Shown: one piece after another, positions 5,950 to 12,893 of the stretch | Layout of the letters: every line of letters starts with the position of its first letter | Numbering within the stretch: the first letter of the stretch is position 1 | Assembly: GCA_002307235.1 (NCBI GenBank) | Contig: DBTV01000019.1 | Span: forward strand, 1-15,340 | Reading direction: 5' to 3' | DNA from: Acidobacteriaceae bacterium UBA1307 | GTDB lineage: Bacteria > Acidobacteriota > Terriglobia > Terriglobales > Acidobacteriaceae | Length of the DNA stretch: 15,340 bases | Program-made: the position numbers and the translations under genes | The notes under the pieces: generated by a model | Told to the model about the DNA's origin: nothing | The model's database searches: none | The model's input: only the letters and a program-made list of their open reading frames with translations

Positions 5950-6281
5950 TGGCGACTCAGGAAACGACGCAGGCTCCGGCGACTTCGCGGCGCAACGAGA
6001 AGGTTGGCCAGGTGGTTTCGACCAAGATGCAGAAGACCATCGTGGTCGAGGTCGAGATGCGCAAGGCGCACCCGAAGTACAAGCGGATCATCCGCTCGAC
6101 CAAGAAGTTTTACGCGCATGACGAGCAGAGCTCGGCCCGTCTGGGCGATGTGGTTCGCATTCGCGAAACGCGTCCGACCAGCAAGCTGAAGCGCTGGGCG
6201 CTCGAAGAGATCGTCCGCCGTTCGTCGTTGGCGCAGATCGTGGAAGCCGAGGCGGCCGTGGCCACCAAGGCGGAAAACTAA
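5949..6281 (+). CDS. rpsQ: 30S ribosomal protein S17, extended at both ends
   Basis: The uS17 core runs from about residue 17 to 95: KVGQVVSTKMQKTIVVEVEMRKAHPKYKRIIRSTKKFYAHDE, then GDVVRIRETRPTSKLKRWALEEIVRR. S17 is a primary 16S binder with an OB-like fold. At 110 residues it is longer than E. coli S17 (84). The extra parts are a Gln/Thr/Ala-rich N-terminus (ATQETTQAPATSRRNE) and an Ala/Glu-rich C-terminus (EAEAAVATKAEN). The ATG overlaps the rpmC stop. An alternative internal start near the core exists only at non-ATG codons, so this start is preferred. It is the last gene of the S10 segment. Confidence 0.95.
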   Translation: MATQETTQAPATSRRNEKVGQVVSTKMQKTIVVEVEMRKAHPKYKRIIRSTKKFYAHDEQSSARLGDVVRIRETRPTSKLKRWALEEIVRRSSLAQIVEAEAAVATKAEN

Positions 6282-6305
6282 CGCGGGCAGGAGGGAGAAA
6301 CAACC

Positions 6306-6677
6306 ATGGCAGTGCAAATGAGAACCATGCTTGCGGTGGCCGATAACTCCGGCGCCCGCAAGTTGCAAGTGATCCTGCCGCTCGGCGGCAGCCTGGGTCG
6401 GAAGGCCCATCTGGGCGACGTGGTGACGGCAGCGGTGAAGGAAGCTTCCCCTGACGGCACGGTGAAGAAGGGCAAGGTCGTCAAGGCCGTTATTGTCCGC
6501 ACCCGCAAGGAGCATCGTCGCAAGGATGGCACCTACATCCGCTTCGACGAAAACGCGGCGGTGGTCATCAACGAAGCGAACGAGCCGGTCGGCACGCGCG
6601 TCTTCGGACCCGTGGCCCGCGAACTGCGCGAGAAGAAGTTTCTGAAGATCGTCTCGCTGGCTCCCGAGGTTGTGTAG
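6306..6677 (+). CDS. rplN: 50S ribosomal protein L14
   Basis: The 123-residue product is uL14, almost exactly family length (122). It has MRTMLAVADNSGARKLQVI, GDVVTAAVKEASPDGTVKKGKVVKAVIVRTRKEHRRKDGTYIRFDENAAVVIN, and GTRVFGPVARELREKKFLKIVSLAPEV. L14 lies at the subunit interface and is the binding site of the silencing factor RsfS. It follows rpsQ by 24 nt with AGGAGGGAGAAA, a strong Shine-Dalgarno. It is the first gene of the spc segment, with no visible promoter break from the S10 segment. Confidence 0.97.
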   Translation: MAVQMRTMLAVADNSGARKLQVILPLGGSLGRKAHLGDVVTAAVKEASPDGTVKKGKVVKAVIVRTRKEHRRKDGTYIRFDENAAVVINEANEPVGTRVFGPVARELREKKFLKIVSLAPEVV

Positions 6678-6686
6678 AACAGCATT

Positions 6687-6783
6687 CAGCCTCTAGCTTT
6701 TAGCTCCTAGCTTTTTCAAATGGAACCGGAAGCGACCAGAGGATGAAAGTGGCTAGAAGCTAGTAGCTAGAAGCTAGTAGCTG
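6687..6783 (+). repeat. Large inverted repeat (29-nt arms) before rplX
   Basis: Positions 6687-6715 pair with 6755-6783 at 26 of 29 positions (two of them G-U), with a 39-nt loop. The arms are built of AGCTTTTAGC / CTAGAAGCTAG units like those in neighbouring spacers. The right arm also contains internal dyads, so short alternative hairpins compete with the long one. TTTT at 6784-6787 follows the stem, and then GGAGAAGAG, the rplX Shine-Dalgarno, at 6788-6796. This geometry could let folding influence transcription read-through or rplX initiation. Confidence 0.75.
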
Positions 6784-6796
6784 TTTTGGAGAAGAG

Positions 6797-7123
6797 ATGC
6801 CGAGTTTGAATATTCATCGCAACGATACGGTCAAGATCCTGACCGGCGCTGACCGTGGCAAGACCGAGCGCGTTCTGCGGGTCTTCCCCGACAAGGGAAC
6901 GGTCCTGGTCGAGCACGTGCGCGTGGTCAAGAAGACGATCTCGTCGAAGACCGGCAAGCGGACCCGTGGCGGTATCGCCGAGCAGGAGTCGCCGATCAAC
7001 GTTTCGAACGTTGCTCTGGTTTGCCCCAGCTGCGGACCGGTGCGCGTTGGCTACAAGCAGGACGGCAACACCCGTGTTCGCGTCTGCAAGAAGTGCGGTC
7101 AGACGCTGCCGACCAAGAAGTAA
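6797..7123 (+). CDS. rplX: 50S ribosomal protein L24, zinc-ribbon form
   Basis: The 108-residue product is uL24. A KOW motif lies at about residues 6-33 (IHRNDTVKILTGADRGKTERVLRVFPDKGTVLVE), followed by VNVSNVALV-like sequence. The C-terminal segment carries four cysteines, C76, C79, C97 and C100 (CPSC and CKKC), as in the C+ forms of L24 in many bacteria, which probably bind zinc. L24 starts 50S assembly and sits at the tunnel exit. Its Shine-Dalgarno directly abuts the large inverted repeat. A 208-nt spacer separates it from rplE. Confidence 0.97.
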   Translation: MPSLNIHRNDTVKILTGADRGKTERVLRVFPDKGTVLVEHVRVVKKTISSKTGKRTRGGIAEQESPINVSNVALVCPSCGPVRVGYKQDGNTRVRVCKKCGQTLPTKK

Positions 7124-7184
7124 GCGCCAGCGCGTTCCGGCAACCTTGCCCGAGCGTGGCGCGACGACAATCTTGAGTGTGAAG

Positions 7185-7254
7185 GTGCCCGGCCTGCGGA
7201 AAACCGCCAGCCGGGCACGGTACACTAAAGACAATGCACCAAAAATGGTGCATT
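7185..7254 (+). other. Two strong stem-loops in the rplX-rplE spacer
   Basis: First, GTGCCCGGC at 7185-7193 pairs with GCCGGGCAC at 7210-7218; after a two-base mismatch, GCGG/CCGC close an AAAA loop. Second, AATGCACCA at 7233-7241 pairs perfectly with TGGTGCATT at 7246-7254, also around AAAA. No T-run follows either. The 208-nt spacer also has GGCC(7289-7292)/GGCC(7299-7302) around TCTCGG just before the rplE Shine-Dalgarno. GGTACAC occurs twice (7219 and 7282). I see no good promoter. Confidence 0.7.
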
Positions 7255-7331
7255 AAACCAGAAGAAGAAACCTTCCGTAGCGGTACACGGCCTCTCGGGG
7301 CCACTCCGAAGATCGGGAGAAAGGAAACACG

Positions 7332-7880
7332 ATGGCTGCAAGGCTGAAAGAGAAGTACAACAAGGAGATCAAGCAGGCTCTGAAGAAGGAGCTTGGTCTT
7401 GAGAATCCGATGTCGGTTCCGAGGCTCGATAAGATCGTGCTGAACATGGGACTGGGCGAAGCGACGCAGAACACGAAGCTGCTGGATCCGCTGGTTGCGG
7501 ACCTGGCCTCGATTACCGGCCAGAAGCCGGTGACGACCAAGGCGAAGAAGTCCATCGCGGCCTTTAAGGTGCGCGAGGGTATGTCGATTGGTGCGATGGT
7601 GACTCTGCGCGGCGACAAGGCTTACGAGTTCCTGGACCGCCTGGTTTCGACGGCGCTGCCGCGCGTGCGCGATTTCCGCGGCGTGTCGACCAAGAGCTTT
7701 GACGGACGCGGCAACTATACGCTCGGTCTGCGTGACCAACTGCTCTTCCCTGAAATCGACATTGCCAAGGTCGAGAAGCTGAAGGGCATGAACATCACGA
7801 TCGTGACCACGGCCACCGACGATAACGGCGCGCGGGCTCTGCTGAAATCCTTCGGCATGCCCTTCCGCCAGGGTAACTAA
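7332..7880 (+). CDS. rplE: 50S ribosomal protein L5
   Basis: The 182-residue product is uL5 (usual length 178-187). It has NPMSVPRLDKIVLNMGLGEATQNTKLLDPLVADLASITGQKPVTTKAKKSIAAFKVREGMSIGAMVTLRG, then YEFLDRLVSTALPRVRDFRGVSTKSFDGRGNYTLGLRDQLLFPEI. It ends with NITIVTTATDDNGARALLKSFGMPF. L5 binds 5S rRNA and contacts the P-site tRNA and S13. The start has GGGAGAAAGGA upstream. It lies 17 nt from rpsN, so the two are probably translated together. Confidence 0.98.
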   Translation: MAARLKEKYNKEIKQALKKELGLENPMSVPRLDKIVLNMGLGEATQNTKLLDPLVADLASITGQKPVTTKAKKSIAAFKVREGMSIGAMVTLRGDKAYEFLDRLVSTALPRVRDFRGVSTKSFDGRGNYTLGLRDQLLFPEIDIAKVEKLKGMNITIVTTATDDNGARALLKSFGMPFRQGN

Positions 7881-7897
7881 GGCGGAAGGAGAGAATT

Positions 7898-8083
7898 ATG
7901 GCAACCACTGCAAAGAGAGTGAAAGACGCGAGCAAGCCGAAGTTTAGCTGCCGCAAGCATAACCGCTGCAAGCTCTGCGGTCGTCCGCGTGCGTTTCTGC
8001 GCAAGTTCGGCATGTGCCGTCTGTGCTTCCGCAAGCTGGCGCACCAGGGCGAGATCCCCGGCGTTACCAAGTCGAGCTGGTAG
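7898..8083 (+). CDS. rpsN: 30S ribosomal protein S14, zinc type (type Z)
   Basis: The 61-residue product is the short, zinc-binding form of uS14. The cysteines C24, C27, C40 and C43 make the CKLC-X12-CRLC ribbon, followed by FRKLAHQGEIPGVTKSSW, the standard C-terminus. S14 assembles late in the 30S head beside S3 and S10. The Zn-free long form (about 100 residues) is absent from this locus; whether a second rpsN exists elsewhere cannot be seen. Its start has GGCGGAAGGAGAG, a strong Shine-Dalgarno. In B. subtilis the zinc form is replaced under zinc limitation, so zinc supply may matter here too, as an inference from the family. Confidence 0.97.
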   Translation: MATTAKRVKDASKPKFSCRKHNRCKLCGRPRAFLRKFGMCRLCFRKLAHQGEIPGVTKSSW

Positions 8084-8088
8084 AAGTA

Positions 8089-8189
8089 CAGCTTCTAGCT
8101 GCTAGCTTTTAGCGAAAGGCTGGTCGCTGGCGGCGAGTAAAGAATTGTTGTCACCATTCCCGCGGGTTCCCGCCTCAGGGCGGGCGAAC
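8089..8189 (+). repeat. AGCTTCTAGC repeat and GC hairpin before rpsH
   Basis: Just after rpsN, 8089-8113 reads as overlapping AGCTTCTAGC / GCTAGCTTTTAGC units of the family seen in neighbouring spacers, here mostly in one orientation. Further on, GTTC-CCGCC at 8166-8174 pairs with GGCGG-GC-GAAC at 8179-8189 (9 bp with a 2-nt bulge) around TCAG. CCCGCGGG at 8159-8166 is a palindrome overlapping it. No T-run follows. Confidence 0.55.
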
Positions 8190-8208
8190 GGGGGATGAAG
8201 GAGAAGGA

Positions 8209-8604
8209 ATGAGTCTGACCGATCCAGTAGCAGATTTTCTGGCACGTATCCGGAACGCGATCCGCGCGCGCCATCAGAAGCTGGATGTGCCGGCTTCGAA
8301 GCTGAAGGCGGAGATTGCCCGTATTCTCAAGGAAGAGGGCTACATCTCGAACTACAAGACCCAGGAAGAAGACGGCAAGCCCGTGTTGCGCGTGTACCTG
8401 AAGTACAACGGCACGGAAGCTGCGATTCTCAACCTGGCCCGCATTTCTCGTCCGGGTTGCCGTGTTTACATCGGCCGCGACGAGATCAAGCGCGTGCAGG
8501 GTGGCTTGGGCATCTCGATTATGACGACCCCCAAGGGCGTGATGACCGGCAAGCAGGCGCGTCGCGAAGGTATTGGCGGCGAACTGCTCTGCGAAGTTTG
8601 GTAA
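8209..8604 (+). CDS. rpsH: 30S ribosomal protein S8
   Basis: The 131-residue product is uS8: DPVADFLARIRNAIRARHQKLDVPASKLKAEIARILKEEGYI, then RPGCRVYIGRDEIKRVQGGLGISIMTTPKGVMTGKQARREGIGGELLCEVW, matching the family C-terminus. S8 binds helix 21 of 16S rRNA; in E. coli it also represses the spc operon by binding mRNA near rplE. I did not find a clear S8-target mimic here and cannot exclude one. The Shine-Dalgarno AAGGAGAAGGA is strong. A 193-nt repeat-rich spacer follows. Confidence 0.97.
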   Translation: MSLTDPVADFLARIRNAIRARHQKLDVPASKLKAEIARILKEEGYISNYKTQEEDGKPVLRVYLKYNGTEAAILNLARISRPGCRVYIGRDEIKRVQGGLGISIMTTPKGVMTGKQARREGIGGELLCEVW

Positions 8605-8612
8605 GCAAGGAC

Positions 8613-8744
8613 AGCCTTTAGCTTTCAGCGACCAGCTTCTAGCCCGCGCGAGTGGGTGGGAGGCTCAAGGACTGGAAGCTGAAGGCCCGCAGCAAAAAAG
8701 CTAGAAGCTAAAGGCTCATAGCTAAAAGCTGCTTTCAGGCTGCA
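8613..8744 (+). repeat. Nested hairpin of AGCTT-type repeats between rpsH and rplF
   Basis: The outer stem pairs 8613-8629 with 8700-8716 (16 of 17, with one G-U and one C-A mismatch; 12 consecutive perfect pairs, AGCCTTTAGCTT with AAGCTAAAGGCT). The inner stem pairs 8633-8642 with 8672-8681 (10 bp, one G-U). Further copies (AGCTAAAAGCT at 8720-8730 and GCTTTCAGGCTGCAG at 8731-8745) lie downstream and could compete as partners. The remaining spacer to 8797 contains only the rplF Shine-Dalgarno CCGAAGGAATAAGC. Confidence 0.75.
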
Positions 8745-8797
8745 GTGGAACACGCGCGCAAGCGGTGGGACTCGCAAGCCAACCGAAGGAATAAGCA

Positions 8798-9337
8798 ATG
8801 TCTCGTATTGGAAAAAAGCCGATCGCGCTGCCCAAGGGTGTTAAGTATACGGTCGAGGGCAACACGGTTCTGGTGGAAGGCCCGAAGGGCAAGGTTTCGG
8901 CCCTGATCGCCGAAGGCATCACGCTGGAGACCCAGGACAACGAACTGCATGTGGTCCGCTCGAGCGACAAGTATGCCGCCAACCATGGTCTGACCCGCGC
9001 ACTGGTCTTCAATGCGGTCGAGGGTGTGACCAACGGCTGGAAGAAGGACCTGGATATCGTCGGCATCGGCTATCGCGCCGAGCTGAAGGGCAAGGGCACG
9101 GTGGTCTTCACGCTGGGCTACTCGCACCCGATCGAGTTCCCGCTGCCGACCGGCATCGAGGTCGCGATCGATCCGAAGCAGACGCATTTGACCATCACCG
9201 GCATCGACCGCCAGAAGGTTGGCCAGGTTGCCGCGGATATGCGTTCGCTGCGCAAGCCCGATCCTTACAAGAACAAGGGCGTTCGCTACACGGACGAGAA
9301 GCTGAAGAAGAAGGCCGGCAAGACGGGCTCGAAGTAA
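8798..9337 (+). CDS. rplF: 50S ribosomal protein L6
   Basis: The 179-residue product is uL6, exactly the usual length. It starts MSRIGKKPIALPKGVKYTVEGNTVLVEGPKGKV and has NMVEGV-like NAVEGVTNGWKKDLDIVGIGYRAELKGKGTVVFTLGYSHPIEFPLPTGIEV. It continues ITGIDRQKVGQVAADMRSLRKPDPYKNKGVRYTDEKLKKKAGKTG, the conserved second domain end. L6 has two tandem alpha/beta domains and sits near the factor-binding region of the 50S. It is followed by a 144-nt spacer with a long hairpin. Confidence 0.98.
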   Translation: MSRIGKKPIALPKGVKYTVEGNTVLVEGPKGKVSALIAEGITLETQDNELHVVRSSDKYAANHGLTRALVFNAVEGVTNGWKKDLDIVGIGYRAELKGKGTVVFTLGYSHPIEFPLPTGIEVAIDPKQTHLTITGIDRQKVGQVAADMRSLRKPDPYKNKGVRYTDEKLKKKAGKTGSK

Positions 9338-9344
9338 GCATGGC

Positions 9345-9430
9345 AGCTTTTAGCTGATCGCGATGAGCTTCTGGTTTTTTTCGCCACGGGGTGAAAAAAA
9401 CTGGAAGCTGCAGGCGAAGGGCTGAAGGCT
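9345..9430 (+). repeat. Two-part long stem-loop between rplF and rplR
   Basis: The inner stem pairs 9366-9385 with 9390-9409: all 20 positions pair (17 Watson-Crick, 3 G-U) with the 4-nt loop ACGG. It contains seven consecutive T-A pairs. The outer stem pairs 9345-9354 (AGCTTTTAGC) with 9421-9430 (GCTGAAGGCT), 10 bp with two G-U. The arms belong to the same AGCTT(T/C)TAGC family as the neighbouring spacers. The A/T tract inside the stem means that a T7 tract is present, but on the 5' arm and not after the stem, so this is not a forward intrinsic terminator. Confidence 0.8.
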
Positions 9431-9481
9431 GACACAACCGAACGGGGCTGCAAGGCGGCTCCGCTGATAGGAAGGGAAAGC

Positions 9482-9838
9482 ATGATTACGCTGACCAAAC
9501 GCAATGAGATTCGCCAGCGCATCCACACGCGCATTCGCGAGAAGCTGGCTGGCACGACCGAGCGTCCGCGCCTGAATGTTTATCGTTCGCTGAACCACGT
9601 CTACGCGCAGGTGATCGACGATCAGAAGGGCGTGACACTGGTTTCGGCCTCCTCGCTCGAGCTGAAGCTGAAGACCGGCGGCAACGTCGCTTCGGCCAAG
9701 GAGATCGGCAAGGCAATTGCCGAGCGTGCCGTGGCCAAGGGCGTCAAGAAGGTGGTTTTCGATCGCGGCGGCTATCTGTATCACGGTCGCATCAAGGCTC
9801 TGGCCGATGCGGCGCGCGAAGCCGGGCTGGAGTTCTAA
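9482..9838 (+). CDS. rplR: 50S ribosomal protein L18
   Basis: The 118-residue product is uL18 (usual length 117-122). It has RQRIHTRIREKLAGTTERPRLNVYRSLNHVYAQVIDDQKGVTLVSASS, then GKAIAERAVAKGVKKVVFDRGGYLYHGRIKALADAAREAGLEF, the standard C-terminus. L18 binds 5S rRNA together with L5 and brings it to the 50S. It starts at ATG 9482 after GGAAGGGAAAGC. A 150-nt spacer separates it from rpsE. Confidence 0.97.
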   Translation: MITLTKRNEIRQRIHTRIREKLAGTTERPRLNVYRSLNHVYAQVIDDQKGVTLVSASSLELKLKTGGNVASAKEIGKAIAERAVAKGVKKVVFDRGGYLYHGRIKALADAAREAGLEF

Positions 9839-9903
9839 ATCGAGCGGCGAGTTTTTAGCGTCGATCGTCTGGCCGCGAGCAAGGGTGATTTGCCCGAGCG
9901 GAA

Positions 9904-9973
9904 GGCTGGAAGCGGAACGCTAGAGACTAGAAGCTGAGAAACACGTTTCCGAGGGGCGCCGAGCGGCCCGGAA
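9904..9973 (+). repeat. Degenerate repeat copy and small stem before rpsE
   Basis: GGCTGGAAGC and CTAGAGACTAGAAGCTGAG (9904-9939) are degenerate copies of the AGCTT/GAAGCT repeat. TTTTTAGCG at 9852-9860 is a possible opposite-strand half, but I cannot draw a long stem. Nearer the gene, TTCCG at 9947-9951 plus GG at 9953-9954 pairs with CC at 9967-9968 plus CGGAA at 9969-9973. That stem overlaps GGAAGGA, the rpsE Shine-Dalgarno, at 9970-9976, so it could hide the ribosome site. Pairing is short and the case is weak. Confidence 0.4.
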
Positions 9974-9988
9974 GGACAGACAAGAGCA

Positions 9989-10498
9989 ATGACGACTTTG
10001 AAAAAGAAACTCGATGCCAACCAATACAACCTGAAGGATCAGGTTGTGGCCATCAATCGTGTGACGAAGGTGGTCAAGGGCGGCAAAAATATGTCGTTTG
10101 CCGCGCTGGTGGTGGTGGGCGACGCCGCCTCGGGCGTGGTCGGATACGGGTCGGGCAAGGCCAAGGAGGTTCCCCAGGCAATTCGCAAGGGAATCGAGTC
10201 GGCCAAGAAGAACCTGTTCAAGATCAACCTGACCGAGACGACGATTCCGCATCAGGTACTGGGCCGCTTCGGCTCGGGCCAGGTGCTTCTGAAGCCGGCG
10301 CCGGAAGGCACGGGCGTGATCGCTGGCGGCGCAGTCCGTGCGGTCATGACCTCGGCTGGTGTGCAGAACGTGCTCACCAAGAGCCTCGGTTCGGCCAACC
10401 CGCACAACGTGATCAAGGCAACCTTTGACGCGCTGGAGCAGCTGCGCGACAAGGCAGAAGTTGCCTCGGCCCGCGGCAAAGCCGTGGAGGAGCTCTAA
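9989..10498 (+). CDS. rpsE: 30S ribosomal protein S5
   Basis: The 169-residue product is uS5. The N-terminal dsRBD-like domain reads LKDQVVAINRVTKVVKGGKNMSFAALVVVGDAASGVVGYGSGKAKEVPQAIRKGIESAKKNL. The C-terminal domain reads TIPHQVLGRFGSGQVLLKPAPEGTGVIAGGAVRAVMTSAGVQNVLTKSLGSANPHNVIKATFDAL. S5 lies at the mRNA entry channel and affects decoding accuracy. It starts with a GGAAGGA Shine-Dalgarno 12 nt away. Only 3 nt separate its stop from rpmD, so the two are coupled. Confidence 0.98.
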   Translation: MTTLKKKLDANQYNLKDQVVAINRVTKVVKGGKNMSFAALVVVGDAASGVVGYGSGKAKEVPQAIRKGIESAKKNLFKINLTETTIPHQVLGRFGSGQVLLKPAPEGTGVIAGGAVRAVMTSAGVQNVLTKSLGSANPHNVIKATFDALEQLRDKAEVASARGKAVEEL

Positions 10499-10501
10499 AC
10501 C

Positions 10502-10690
10502 ATGGCAGAGACGAAGAAGATCCGCATCGAATATTACCGTTCGCAGAACTCGACCCCGGTCAAGCACCGCGCCGTGGTCAAGGGCCTCGGTTTCACGCGC
10601 CTGAACCAGATTGTCGAGCGCGAAGACACCGTGGCGATCCGGGGTATGGTCAAGAAGATTCCGTACCTGGTCCGGATTCTCGAGAACTAA
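10502..10690 (+). CDS. rpmD: 50S ribosomal protein L30
   Basis: The 62-residue product is uL30 (usual length 58-62): KKIRIEYYRSQNSTPVKHRAVVKGLGFTRLNQIVEREDTVAIRGMVKKIPYLVRILE. The GLGFTRLNQIV and GMVKKIPYLV blocks are diagnostic. The start is ATG 10502, 3 nt after the rpsE stop; its ribosome site would lie within the last rpsE codons (GTGGAGGAGC), which is a strong purine block. Confidence 0.97.
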   Translation: MAETKKIRIEYYRSQNSTPVKHRAVVKGLGFTRLNQIVEREDTVAIRGMVKKIPYLVRILEN

Positions 10691-10691
10691 C

Positions 10692-10792
10692 TGCACAATT
10701 TCTTGTGCAAGATCGGCAAAGCGAGCGGCTCCTAGTGGCAGGCTCGCTTTGGCGTGTAATAAGCTAGTACTGACAGCAGAAAAGTTGTCAGT
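10692..10792 (+). other. Three stem-loops in the rpmD-rplO spacer, one terminator-like
   Basis: TGCACAA at 10692-10698 pairs with TTGTGCA at 10703-10709 around TTTC, 1 nt after the rpmD stop. Then CAAAGCGAGC at 10717-10726 pairs with GCTCGCTTTG at 10742-10751, a perfect 10-bp stem with a 15-nt loop. It is preceded by A and ends in a short TTT, so it resembles a weak intrinsic terminator. Finally ACTGACA at 10769-10775 pairs with TGTCAGT at 10786-10792. The rest of the 209-nt spacer has no good promoter that I can defend. The structure marks a break between rpmD and the rplO-secY-adk segment. Confidence 0.55.
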
Positions 10793-10899
10793 GAACCGTG
10801 GACAGCAGACAGGCGGAAACGTCTGCGCGCTGACACAACAAACGCGAGTCGAGAGAGCCCCACGGGGAGCTTTCGCGGCGTAGGAGCGAGGAAATAGCA

Positions 10900-11373
10900 A
10901 TGGCATTGAATCTTTCGAATTTGCGTGCACCGAAGAAGGCGAATATCGGCCGTAAGCGTGTTGGCCGTGGTATGGGTTCGGGCATGGGCAAGACATCGAC
11001 CCGCGGCCACAAGGGCCAGGGTTCGCGTACCGGTTCCAGCATGATGCGTGGTTTTGAAGGCGGCCAGATGCCGCTGCATCGCCGCATGCCGAAGCGCGGC
11101 TTCACCAACATCTTCCGCACCGAGTACGTGGTCGTGAACCTGGATCGCATCGCCAAGCTGGACGTGGCCGAGATTCTGGCCGACGATTACACCAAGCTGG
11201 GTCTGGCCTCGAGCAAGAAGGTCCTGATCAAGATTCTGGGTACCGGCGAGCTGTCGAAGGCTGTTACCATTCAGGCGCACAAGTTTTCGAAATCGGCAGT
11301 CGCGAAGATCGAAAAGGCCGGTGGCAAGGCCGTGGTCCTCGGCGGCACCGTCAAGGAAGACGCGAAGAACTAA
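10900..11373 (+). CDS. rplO: 50S ribosomal protein L15
   Basis: The 157-residue product is uL15. The flexible glycine/basic N-terminal half reads KRVGRGMGSGMGKTSTRGHKGQGSRTG, followed by GFEGGQMPLHRRMPKRGFTN and a globular C-terminal half ending VVLGGTVKEDAKN. L15 is a late-assembly 50S protein whose extended tail threads the 23S core. It is slightly longer than E. coli L15 (144). The start at 10900 follows GGAGCGAGGAAATAGCA. A 134-nt spacer separates it from secY. Confidence 0.97.
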   Translation: MALNLSNLRAPKKANIGRKRVGRGMGSGMGKTSTRGHKGQGSRTGSSMMRGFEGGQMPLHRRMPKRGFTNIFRTEYVVVNLDRIAKLDVAEILADDYTKLGLASSKKVLIKILGTGELSKAVTIQAHKFSKSAVAKIEKAGGKAVVLGGTVKEDAKN

Positions 11374-11403
11374 GTCACGTTATTTTGATGGCCCGCATAT
11401 CCT

Positions 11404-11449
11404 GGCTCTTCCCGGCCCGGTCGTAGCACCGGAGCCCGGGGAGTCAGCC
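11404..11449 (+). other. Strong stem-loop between rplO and secY
   Basis: GGCT at 11404-11407 pairs with AGCC at 11446-11449. CTTCCCGG at 11408-11415 pairs with 11436-11443 (one G-U). CCCGGT at 11416-11421 then pairs with 11428-11434 with a one-base bulge, leaving the loop CGTAGC. About 18 pairs are made, mostly G-C. It lies 30 nt after the rplO stop, without a following T-run. Confidence 0.65.
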
Positions 11450-11507
11450 TGGAGGACGCAGGCGAACGAATCGACCCGGCGGAAACGCCTGAAGCGGAAT
11501 ATCGATC

Positions 11508-12893
<1,386 letters not shown>

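Noticed and set aside
9366..9409. Intrinsic terminator between rplF and rplR
   Set aside because: The T7 tract lies in the 5' arm and the stem is followed by GCAGG, with no T-run; downstream genes are co-oriented operon members.
6687..9940. Possible CRISPR array or satellite because of repeated AGCTAG words
   Set aside because: Units are short, degenerate, variably spaced, in both orientations and separated by genes; there are no uniform spacers.
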